From CAYLLN01 sp033762315 (lineage in GTDB: Bacteria > Planctomycetota > Planctomycetia > Pirellulales > Pirellulaceae), in assembly GCA_033762315.1 (NCBI GenBank), contig JANRLS010000126.1, positions 5,980 to 69,979 on the forward strand: DNA of 64,000 nucleotides, read 5' to 3'. A program made the position numbers and the translations under genes. The notes below the pieces were generated by a model. The model saw only the letters and a program-made list of their open reading frames with translations, did not search any database and was not told the DNA's origin. Of this stretch, positions 14,978-23,059 are shown in pieces (positions within the stretch are counted from its first letter, which is position 1; each line of letters begins with the position of its first letter).

Positions 14978-17900
14978 CTATCCCTGCCGGCTGGCCCACA
15001 GATCAAGCTGCTGGCGGGCCTCGCCCAGCGAGAGCAACAGCTGCGGAATGACGGCGGCCTGGTCGTCGTCCTGACGGCGCTGGTGGTCGGGGCGCAGCGC
15101 CTGCTCGACCTCTTCCTCCAGCGCGACGAGCCAGGCGGGAACATCGAGCCCGACCCCGGTCGGCTCGCGGGCCAGATATTCGGTGTCGTGCTGCAGCATC
15201 TCGAATTTTGGCCCCGTTTCGCCCCGCCGCGCCTCGGCAATGGCGGGCTCGACGAGGGCCCGAATCCGATCAATCGCCAGCGGGCGCACAAACCGCTCGG
15301 CCAGCCGATCGGCGACCGTCGGCATCCGCATGGCATACTTCTTTTGCAGATCGGCCAGCTTGGCCAGATACTGATCGGCTTCGTCGTGAATCCGCTCGGT
15401 CAGCGCCTTGCGCCAAACGCGCGCCGCCTGGTCTTGCCCGCGGCGGACGAGAATCTCGTGCGCCAGGACCACCGGTTTGAGATTCCAGCAGACGCGGTCG
15501 TAGCGCGTCCGCAGGCGCAAAAAGTCGAGCAGCATGTAGAGCAGCTCGCCCCGGTCCGACTGCGTCGTCGTGCTGTTGTAGTCCCGATACTCGCCGTAGT
15601 TCTCGACAATCGCCTCCAGCACCAGCGTGAGCTGCTCGGCGGCGGGTTCGAGCGGCTCGCCGGCGGCCAGATCGTCGAGCAGCTTGTCGGGCGCCTCCTC
15701 GCGCGGATCCTCGCGCAAGCTCGTCAGCCAGTGCCCCACTCCCTGATGCAGGATCGCCCGGATATTGCCCAGGTTGAGAAACCGCTGCGTGAAGAGATCG
15801 CCGCCGTAATGCTCCACGAACTCGACCAGCTTTTTCCAACTCGCTTTGTCATGCACCCGTTCGAGCACCGACAGCCGCAGCGTGCGGCTATGGGCGAGCC
15901 AACTGGTCAGCAGCGATTCGGTCAGCTTTTCGAGGCACGAAACGAGCGATTCTGGCTGCGTTTCATCCTCTTCGCCCTCTTGGGCGGAAGGCCAGGTGGC
16001 GCTCGAAGCGACCAGGCTTTCGACGATCGACCGATAGCCGATTTTGAACAGCTCGTCGAACTCCGTCACCGCGCCGGGGCCAACGGGATGATCGCGCTCC
16101 ATCTGGCGGGCGACTTCGAGCAGCTCGCAAGTTTCGACCCACATTCCCAATCGCGGCAGCCACGAGAGCAAATCTTGAATGGCGTGCTGCCGAACACGCA
16201 CACTGACGATCTCCCGCGGATCGCCCCCCTTGGCCAGCGGCACATAAAGCAAGGGTTGGCGGGCGAGGGCCTTCAGCAAATCGCCACACGCCTCGCGAGC
16301 GGCGGGGAGGTCTTGCTTCAGCAGCGCGGCGAAGACGACCACGCCGCGGCGCAGCTCGTCCTCCGGAGCGGCTCGCGGCTCGCTCCCTTCGAGCACCGCT
16401 ACCGCCGCTTGCAGCATCCGGGCGGCATCGGCGGTTTCGACGCTGGTGCCAATCACCCGCTCCAGCAACGATTCCTTGGTCATCCGGCGGCGGTCGTATT
16501 CCACCATCGAATCGTGGTCGGCCGCCGGCGTGGGGATGCGATAGTCGCGCACCACCGCCAGCAAATCGGCAAGCGCCGCCCGGTTGGCCTCGGCCTGCTC
16601 GATCCACCGATGCAGCGCGGTGATGCGGGCGGCACTGGCGGCCGATTGGCTCCCTTGAGCCGCCAACACCCGGAGTGCCGGGCTGATCGCCGTCAGCCGC
16701 CACAGCCGCGCGACCGTGGCCAAGAACGCGAGTCGGTCGGCCACCCGCTTCGATTCGCTGAGCAGCTCGTCATGCGTCGATTCGTCGGTCTCGAAAATCG
16801 ACCCCTCGATGCCATCGTCGGTCGAATCGCGGAAGACCATCCCTTCGTAGGCCGATTCAAACCGCTCGGCATCGTCTTCGTCGTCGTCGTTGCCGATGGC
16901 GTCCCCCCGACCAGCGCTCGGCTTGCCGCCGAGTTGAAACCGGGGAACCTGCCAAAACCCCTCGGCATTGGCTTCGAGATAGTCGAGGAACTTGCGGGCG
17001 GTGTCCCAGCGCTTGATGGCGGTGGCGGAATCGGCGGGGTCGGCCCCGGCGAGCGAGAGCATTTCGCCCAGCCAGCGCTGCGCCAGGTCGTGCAGCGAGG
17101 CATCGGCCCGTTCCAAACCGATCTGCTCGGCCTGACCGAGCCAATGCACCAGGAGCGACATCGAAGCGACGAAGTCTTTCCGATCGAGCAGGGCGTCGAT
17201 CACCAGGGCATAGGCCTTGGGGGAATCGAACATCTCGGCATGGGGAGCCCAAAAGGCGACATCTCCCGCCGCTGCCCCACCTTTGTGCCAGACGTTCATC
17301 GCCTGGGCGACCCGCTCGGCCGCGCGATAGACGACGAGCGAATCGCTCGCTTCGACGCTCGATACCTCATGCACCGCGAACTTGTGCCACCAGGTGGCCG
17401 TCTCCTTGAATTGCCGCGAAATCCGCTTGGCGAGATCCATTTGCTCGGTCGCGGCGGCCGAGCTCCAAAGCCGCGAATAGAGCGCCCAGAGCCGATCCAT
17501 GAGCGCGACGAGCTCGTCGGCCCGGTGATCGCGGACGCTGTTTTCGAGCGAGGGGAACAGGCTGTAATGGGCGTCGAAACCGAGGATGTTCCACGGATCG
17601 ACAATCGCCCCGCACTGGATGGCTCGCTTGAGCAAATCGACCGCTTGCGGCAGCAGCGTGGCGGCTTGATCGAGCTGTCCTCCCTCGCAGGCGAGCTGCG
17701 CGGCGGTCATCAGGCAGTCGATTTGGCACTGCATCCGGGCCGAAGCGCAAGGGACGACATTCGCCTCCTTTTGAGCCGCGAGCGGATGCCCCATGCGGGC
17801 GAAAATGCGGGCCAGATGCACATGCTCCAGTTGGGCCGCTCGTTGGCGGGCGAGCTGCGCATTCAAATGCTGCCGCGCGCCGCCAAAGGGTTGCCGGCGT

Positions 17901-18949
17901 TCGGCCGCCTCGGCTCGCAGGCGCTCCAGATGCGGGCCCGACAGCCGCTTGAAGAGCCGCTCGTAGAAGTCGTCGCGATAGCGGGCAATTTTCGGCAAGA
18001 GCTTGCTCAAAGTGATCGTCGAGTCGAACGTCGCCGGCCCTTCGCCGCTGATGCCGCTGGCCATGAGGATCGTTCCCGCGAGGACCGACGCCGCCTCGAA
18101 GAGCAACTCTTCGGCTGGAATGCCGGGCGTATCGCTCAGCCGGCGCATGAGCGAATCGAGCGTGACCTGCTGCACGACGAACCGGCGGAATCTCCCCTGA
18201 TTGTCGATCTGGTGCGGATCCCACTGGCCGAAGTGATAGTTGGGGCGCTTGTTGGCGGGATGATCGAAGTCGTAGGCCCGCGGGTCAATCGCCAGCTCAT
18301 CGAGCAGATCGGGGTGATAGCAGGCTTGTCGCAACAGATCGCCGTCCGTTTCCTCGAGCAGCTTGAGAGCCAGGGCAAGTACTTCCTGCTCCGGTCCGCA
18401 CGAGATGCCGGCCCCGCGGACGACGAGCGGAATCGGGCGAACGTACTCGTGCGGATACGGTTCGATCTTCTGCGATTCGAGCGTGGCGACCGGCCGGTGC
18501 CCGACGAAATCGTTGAGCTGGCGAATGGCGGCCGGCACGATCCGGTCGGCTTCGGTCCAGGGGGGGCCCTGTCGCAACACCGCCTCGCACACGCGGCCGA
18601 CAAAAAACGGCCGGAAGAGCGATTCGTCGGTATGGTGAAAGAGCAGGTCGCGGTGGTACTCGCGATAGGATGGAAGCGTTCGGTCAAAGACCAATTCCAA
18701 GGCGGCATGGGCCTGGTCGGCATCGCGGAAAGTGCTGGAGGTGCCGCGGAGCTTCGCCAGCTGGTCGGTCAACATGCGGCCCACCGCGAGCCAGGCCGGG
18801 GGGGCGGGATCGCGTTCGGTCGCGAGGGCATAAAGCGCGCTCAGATTGGCCAAGAACTGCGGATCGGGAGCGCCGGACGAGAAGTTCAGGTACCCAAGCA
18901 CTTGTTCCAGGGCAGGCGAGCCCCCGGCATCAAGCTCTCGTGGTCCCAT
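14978..18949 (-). CDS. Giant helical protein (1323 residues), function unknown
   Basis: Starts at ATG 18949 with GGAG nine bases upstream. No signal peptide or membrane helix is visible, so a cytosolic location is likely. The sequence is strongly helical throughout, with many Leu/Ala/Arg-rich helices resembling TPR-like or other alpha-solenoid repeats, but no clear repeat unit. About residues 680-750 form an acidic low-complexity patch (NDDDEDDAERFES). N-terminal motifs such as PYPHEYVRPIPLVV and HFGQWDPHQID look conserved rather than repetitive. I do not recognise a named domain. The opposite strand is also open for over 7 kb, but that reading shows no family pattern. Confidence 0.85.
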   Translation of the reverse strand: MGPRELDAGGSPALEQVLGYLNFSSGAPDPQFLANLSALYALATERDPAPPAWLAVGRMLTDQLAKLRGTSSTFRDADQAHAALELVFDRTLPSYREYHRDLLFHHTDESLFRPFFVGRVCEAVLRQGPPWTEADRIVPAAIRQLNDFVGHRPVATLESQKIEPYPHEYVRPIPLVVRGAGISCGPEQEVLALALKLLEETDGDLLRQACYHPDLLDELAIDPRAYDFDHPANKRPNYHFGQWDPHQIDNQGRFRRFVVQQVTLDSLMRRLSDTPGIPAEELLFEAASVLAGTILMASGISGEGPATFDSTITLSKLLPKIARYRDDFYERLFKRLSGPHLERLRAEAAERRQPFGGARQHLNAQLARQRAAQLEHVHLARIFARMGHPLAAQKEANVVPCASARMQCQIDCLMTAAQLACEGGQLDQAATLLPQAVDLLKRAIQCGAIVDPWNILGFDAHYSLFPSLENSVRDHRADELVALMDRLWALYSRLWSSAAATEQMDLAKRISRQFKETATWWHKFAVHEVSSVEASDSLVVYRAAERVAQAMNVWHKGGAAAGDVAFWAPHAEMFDSPKAYALVIDALLDRKDFVASMSLLVHWLGQAEQIGLERADASLHDLAQRWLGEMLSLAGADPADSATAIKRWDTARKFLDYLEANAEGFWQVPRFQLGGKPSAGRGDAIGNDDDEDDAERFESAYEGMVFRDSTDDGIEGSIFETDESTHDELLSESKRVADRLAFLATVARLWRLTAISPALRVLAAQGSQSAASAARITALHRWIEQAEANRAALADLLAVVRDYRIPTPAADHDSMVEYDRRRMTKESLLERVIGTSVETADAARMLQAAVAVLEGSEPRAAPEDELRRGVVVFAALLKQDLPAAREACGDLLKALARQPLLYVPLAKGGDPREIVSVRVRQHAIQDLLSWLPRLGMWVETCELLEVARQMERDHPVGPGAVTEFDELFKIGYRSIVESLVASSATWPSAQEGEEDETQPESLVSCLEKLTESLLTSWLAHSRTLRLSVLERVHDKASWKKLVEFVEHYGGDLFTQRFLNLGNIRAILHQGVGHWLTSLREDPREEAPDKLLDDLAAGEPLEPAAEQLTLVLEAIVENYGEYRDYNSTTTQSDRGELLYMLLDFLRLRTRYDRVCWNLKPVVLAHEILVRRGQDQAARVWRKALTERIHDEADQYLAKLADLQKKYAMRMPTVADRLAERFVRPLAIDRIRALVEPAIAEARRGETGPKFEMLQHDTEYLAREPTGVGLDVPAWLVALEEEVEQALRPDHQRRQDDDQAAVIPQLLLSLGEARQQLDLWASRQG

Positions 18950-19082
18950 GGCGATAAACTCCAGCGGCGACAGGAGTTGCGTCGCCCGGCCAAAGCCTCG
19001 GCGAACCTGCCGCCCCCCTCCGTAGATTCCGAATCGGTCATCGTACTTTGCCGCGTGGCAGTTGGTCTAGCGGATGGGCGGA

Positions 19083-19111
19083 GGGAGTGGGAGTGGGAGA
19101 TGGGGGGTGGG
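19083..19111 (+). other. G-quadruplex-forming motif
   Basis: Five G-tracts (19083-85, 19089-91, 19095-97, 19102-07, 19109-11) with spacers of 3, 3, 4 and 1 bases fit the G3+N1-7 rule on the plus strand. It lies between divergent genes (18949 on minus, 19234 on plus). Confidence 0.6.
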
Positions 19112-19233
19112 CGATGAGACGTGATGTTGGTGGGCGCGCGAGTGGGTTAGGCTATTGACGAGATGCTCTGGCGGTCTGTTCGTCTTCCTGTTCCGCAGTC
19201 TAAACACCCCTAACTTTCGTGAAATCCAGAAAC

Positions 19234-21525
19234 ATGCGACACGCCATCCTTGCGGTTGGGATGCTATCGATGCTGGCGGGCACGGTGCTCGCCCAAGATG
19301 CCTCGTACACCCCCCAGTGGATCAATCGCGAGGCGGAATTTCCGGCGTGCGGGGTGATGGACGTGAACCACGATGGCAAACTGGATATTGTCAGCGGCGG
19401 GTTTTGGTACGAGGCACCGCGGTGGACCAAGCACTTTCTCCGCGAGGTGGAGGTCATTCGCGGACGGTTCGATGACTATTCGAACCTGGAACTGGATGTC
19501 AACGCCGACGGCTGGACGGACATCGTCAGCGTGAATTATCGCAGCAAACGCCGGTTTTGGATCGAGCATCCGGGCGAGAAGATCAAGGCCAGTCCCGATT
19601 CGCCCTGGACGAAGCACGTCATTGATACCCCCGGCCCGATGGAAACGGGGCGGCTGCACGACATTGACGGCGACGGGAAGCTCGACATCTTGCCCAACGG
19701 CACCGATTTCGCCGCCTGGTACGAACTGGTCCAGGAAAAGACGGCAGCCGGCCGAATGGCCCCCAAGTTCATCAAGCACGACCTTCCGAGCGAAATCGCC
19801 GGGCATGGCGTCGGCTTTGGCGATATCAACGGCGACGGCCGGGGAGACATCGTCGGCCCGCGCGGCTGGCTCGAAGGGCCGGAAGACCGCCGCGCCGGCC
19901 GCTGGATCTGGCATCCCGATTGGGAACTGACCCGCGACGCCAGCATTCCGATTCTCGTTCACGATGTGGACAGCGACGGAGACAACGACCTGGTCTGGGG
20001 CCGCGGCCATCGGTATGGGCTGTATTGGCTGGAACAGAATTCGCCCCTCTCCCCTCGCGGGAGTGGGGCCGGGGGTGAGGGGGCAGCCGGTACCGCCAAT
20101 GCCGCGACCTCTTCGTGGACCCGCCACGCCATCGACACCAGTTGGTCCCAGCCACACAGCCTGCTGCTCGCCGATCTCGACGGCGACAAACAGCCCGAGA
20201 TCATCGCCGGCAAGCGCTACCTGGGGCACGAAGGACGCGATCCGGGGGAGTATGAGCGGATCGAACACCATGCCTATTCGTTCGACGGCAAGACGCGGAC
20301 GTTCCAGCGCCACAAGATCGCCGCCGACGTGGCCGGCTTTGGCCTCGATCCGCAAGTCGTCGATATCGACGGCGACGGCGACTTGGACTTCGTCGCTGCC
20401 GACCGGAATGGTCTGTCGCTGATTGCCAATCACTCCCGCAGTGACGTGCTGAACACTTCAACGAGCTTGAGTTCCGCCGCGCCGATTCGCCCTGATCGCT
20501 TCCACTTGCTCGATGACGGCACGCTCGGCAAACCCGGAACCGCCACTCCTTTTGCCTGGGACGCTCGCCGACGAATGATCAAAGACGGCATGGAGCAAGT
20601 CATGGGCGATCTGCCCGACCCTTCCCGCCGTGTGCCGCTCGACGTGCAGATCGAATCCCGCGAGGAGACGCTCGATTACGTCCGCATCAAGCTCACCTAT
20701 GCCGCGGAGCCAGGCGACCGCGTGCCGGCGCTCCTCTTGGTGCCGAAGTCAGTGAAACTCGATGCGGAGGGGTTAGCCGGAACTGCGGCCAGCAAGCTGC
20801 CGGCGATGCTCTGCCTGCATCCAACGAATGTCGATGGCAAATCGCAAACCGCCGGCCTCGTGGGCGAAAAGACACGTCATTATGGTCATCAACTGGCTCA
20901 GGAGGGCTTTGTCTGCCTGATTCCCGACTATCCGAGCTTCGGCGAATACAAGGACTACGACTTTCAGCAGAAGCGGCCGGGCACCGACCAGCCGCTCTAC
21001 GTCAGCGGCACGATGAAGGCGATCTGGAACAACATCCGGGCAGTCGATCTGCTGGAAACGCTGGGCTACGTCGATGCCGACAAGATCGGCACGATTGGCC
21101 ACTCGCTGGGTGGGCACAACGCTCTCTACACCGCCGTCTTCGAGCCGCGGCTCAAGTGTGTGGCGACTAGCTGCGGCTTCACGGCGTTTCACGACTATTA
21201 CAAAGGAAATCTGAAAGGCTGGACCAGCGACCGCTACATGCCGCGGATTCGTGATGTGTACGAGAATAGCCCCGACAAAATGCCGTTCGATTTTCCCGAG
21301 GTGCTGGCCGCCATCGCCCCCCGCGGCATTTACGTTGCCGCCCCGCTGGCCGACGCCAATTTCGACAATCCGGGAGTCCGCAAGTGCATCGCCGCCGCCC
21401 AGCCTGTGTTCGATTTGCTCGGCGGCAAGGATCAACTCGTCGCCGAATATCCCGACTGCGCCCACGACTTCCCCGACGACGTGCGTGAGCGGATGTATGC
21501 GTGGCTGAAGCAGCAACTGAAGTAG
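19234..21525 (+). CDS. Secreted FG-GAP/VCBS propeller fused to an alpha/beta hydrolase
   Basis: 763 residues from ATG 19234; MRHAILAVGMLSMLAGTVLAQ is a signal peptide ending AQ, so the GTG 15 bases earlier is unlikely. About residues 35-420 hold seven calcium-loop repeats of the DxDxDG type (DVNHDGKLDI, DIDGDGKLDI, DINGDGRGDI, DIDGDGDLDF), forming a FG-GAP/VCBS beta propeller. About 440-763 form an alpha/beta hydrolase of the dienelactone/acetyl-xylan-esterase kind: CLHPTN oxyanion region, nucleophile in IGHSLGGHN, and a terminal CAHDFP His. An exported hydrolase on an extracellular scaffold is implied; the ester is unknown. A REP-like element lies inside the propeller part. Confidence 0.9.
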   Translation: MRHAILAVGMLSMLAGTVLAQDASYTPQWINREAEFPACGVMDVNHDGKLDIVSGGFWYEAPRWTKHFLREVEVIRGRFDDYSNLELDVNADGWTDIVSVNYRSKRRFWIEHPGEKIKASPDSPWTKHVIDTPGPMETGRLHDIDGDGKLDILPNGTDFAAWYELVQEKTAAGRMAPKFIKHDLPSEIAGHGVGFGDINGDGRGDIVGPRGWLEGPEDRRAGRWIWHPDWELTRDASIPILVHDVDSDGDNDLVWGRGHRYGLYWLEQNSPLSPRGSGAGGEGAAGTANAATSSWTRHAIDTSWSQPHSLLLADLDGDKQPEIIAGKRYLGHEGRDPGEYERIEHHAYSFDGKTRTFQRHKIAADVAGFGLDPQVVDIDGDGDLDFVAADRNGLSLIANHSRSDVLNTSTSLSSAAPIRPDRFHLLDDGTLGKPGTATPFAWDARRRMIKDGMEQVMGDLPDPSRRVPLDVQIESREETLDYVRIKLTYAAEPGDRVPALLLVPKSVKLDAEGLAGTAASKLPAMLCLHPTNVDGKSQTAGLVGEKTRHYGHQLAQEGFVCLIPDYPSFGEYKDYDFQQKRPGTDQPLYVSGTMKAIWNNIRAVDLLETLGYVDADKIGTIGHSLGGHNALYTAVFEPRLKCVATSCGFTAFHDYYKGNLKGWTSDRYMPRIRDVYENSPDKMPFDFPEVLAAIAPRGIYVAAPLADANFDNPGVRKCIAAAQPVFDLLGGKDQLVAEYPDCAHDFPDDVRERMYAWLKQQLK
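20044..20083. repeat. REP-like GC palindrome inside the propeller coding frame
   Basis: A 40-base C-run/G-run inverted structure (CCCCTCTCCCC ... GGGGGTGAGGGGG) of the kind found in bacterial intergenic repeats. It keeps the reading frame and encodes the Pro/Gly-rich insert SPLSPRGSGAGGEG between two propeller blades. Confidence 0.65.
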
Positions 21526-21535
21526 GAACCTCACC

Positions 21536-23026
21536 ATGCGTATCGGCATTATCGCACTGCTGCAAGAATCGAACACGTTCATTACGCAGAAGACGACGCT
21601 GGCCCATTTCGAGCAGGATCTGCTGGTGACGGGCGAAGGCGTTCGCGAGCGGCTCGCGGGAACGCATCACGAAGTGGCCGGGATGTTCCATGCCTTGCAG
21701 GAGGAAGGAGCCGAGGCGGTGCCGATCTTCGCGGCGCGGGCGGTGCCGTATGGAGTGATCGAGAAGGAAGCCATTGAAAAGCTGCTGGCGATGATGTACC
21801 AGGCCCTGGAAGCGGTCGGCACGCTCGACGGCCTCCTGGTTGCGCCGCATGGGGCGACGGTCAGCGAGCCGTATCCGGATGTCGATGGGCACTGGATGAC
21901 GGAAGTTCGCCGCCGCCTGGGACCGAATAAGCCGATCGTCGGCACGCTCGATCCGCACGGTAACCTCTCGCCGGCCATGGTCGCGGCCACGAATGCTCTG
22001 ATCGCCTATCGCACCAACCCGCACCTCGACCAGCGGGCCCGCGGCATCGACGCGGCCCGGCTGATCGTCCGCACGGTACGGGGCGAAATCCGGCCGACGA
22101 TGGCCGCGGCGTTTCCGCCTGTCGCGATCAACATCGAAAAACAGCACACGGCCGAGGAGCCGTGCCTTTCGCTCTACCGGCTGGCCGACGAGCAACTGAT
22201 GGACGAGCGAGTGCTGACCAACAGCATCATGCTCGGCTTTCCCTATGCCGACGTGGCCGAAATGGGGAGCAGCCTGATTGTGATTACCAACGATTCGCCG
22301 GACTTAGCCCGCCAAAAAGTGAACGAACTGGCGGCGCATCTGTGGACCCACCGGCATGATTTCGACGCCGACCTCGTCAGCATCGACGAGGCGCTCGACA
22401 AAGCAGCCGGTCTGGCCGGGCCGGTTTGCCTGCTCGACATGGGGGACAATGCCGGTGGCGGTTCGCCTGCCGATGGGACGCTTATCGCCCAGGCGATGTA
22501 CGACCGCAAACTCCCCCGGGTGTTTGCCTGCCTCGCCGATCCGGAGGCCGTTCAGCAGGCCACCGCCGTCGGCATCGGCAACCAGGCGAGTTTTCGCCTG
22601 GGGGGGAAGGCGGACAACCAGCACGGTCCGCCGCTCGTGTGCGAGGCCACCGTGCTCGGTCTTTACGACGGCCGGTTCGAGGAGCCGCAGCCGCGCCACG
22701 GCGGCTTCACCAAGATGGACCAGGGGCCGACTGCCGTCATCCGCACCGCGGCCGGCCTGACGCTGATGCTCACCACCCGCCGGATGCCCCCCTTTAGCCT
22801 GCGACAATTGACGACTTTCGGCATCGACCCGGCCGAGTTTCATCTGCTAGTGGCGAAGGGGGTCAACGCGCCGGTGGGGGCGTATAAGGAGGTCTGCCGG
22901 CATTTCATACGCGTCAACACGCCCGGCAGCACCACCGCCGACCTCCGCCAACTGACCTATCGCCATCGCCGCCGGCCGCTGTTTCCGCTGGACCAGGATA
23001 TCGAGTGGAACCCCACCGCCGGCTGA
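21536..23026 (+). CDS. M81 family metallopeptidase, MlrC (microcystin LR degradation) type
   Basis: 496 residues from ATG 21536, ten bases after the upstream stop, so co-transcribed. N-terminal half carries MRIGIIALLQESNTF, LLVAPHGATVSEPYPD and GTLDPHGNLSPAMV, the metal-site motifs of MlrC/DUF1485 proteins. The C-terminal half has CLLDMGDNAGGGSPADGT and ATAVGIGNQASFRLGGKAD, the second conserved domain (MlrC C-terminus). The family contains zinc peptidases that open microcystin-type peptides and related D-amino-acid-containing chains. No signal peptide; presumably cytosolic. The neighbour is an exported hydrolase, so a scavenging role is possible but unproven. Confidence 0.93.
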   Translation: MRIGIIALLQESNTFITQKTTLAHFEQDLLVTGEGVRERLAGTHHEVAGMFHALQEEGAEAVPIFAARAVPYGVIEKEAIEKLLAMMYQALEAVGTLDGLLVAPHGATVSEPYPDVDGHWMTEVRRRLGPNKPIVGTLDPHGNLSPAMVAATNALIAYRTNPHLDQRARGIDAARLIVRTVRGEIRPTMAAAFPPVAINIEKQHTAEEPCLSLYRLADEQLMDERVLTNSIMLGFPYADVAEMGSSLIVITNDSPDLARQKVNELAAHLWTHRHDFDADLVSIDEALDKAAGLAGPVCLLDMGDNAGGGSPADGTLIAQAMYDRKLPRVFACLADPEAVQQATAVGIGNQASFRLGGKADNQHGPPLVCEATVLGLYDGRFEEPQPRHGGFTKMDQGPTAVIRTAAGLTLMLTTRRMPPFSLRQLTTFGIDPAEFHLLVAKGVNAPVGAYKEVCRHFIRVNTPGSTTADLRQLTYRHRRRPLFPLDQDIEWNPTAG

Positions 23027-23059
23027 GCCGAGCTGAGCCTCATGCCGCAAAATGCATTC

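Noticed and set aside
12047..19117. A 2356-codon open frame on the plus strand
   Set aside because: It runs antisense to three lipoprotein/DUF1559-type genes and the 1323-residue gene, has no family motif and an Arg/Gly/Leu-rich composition typical of high-GC shadow frames.
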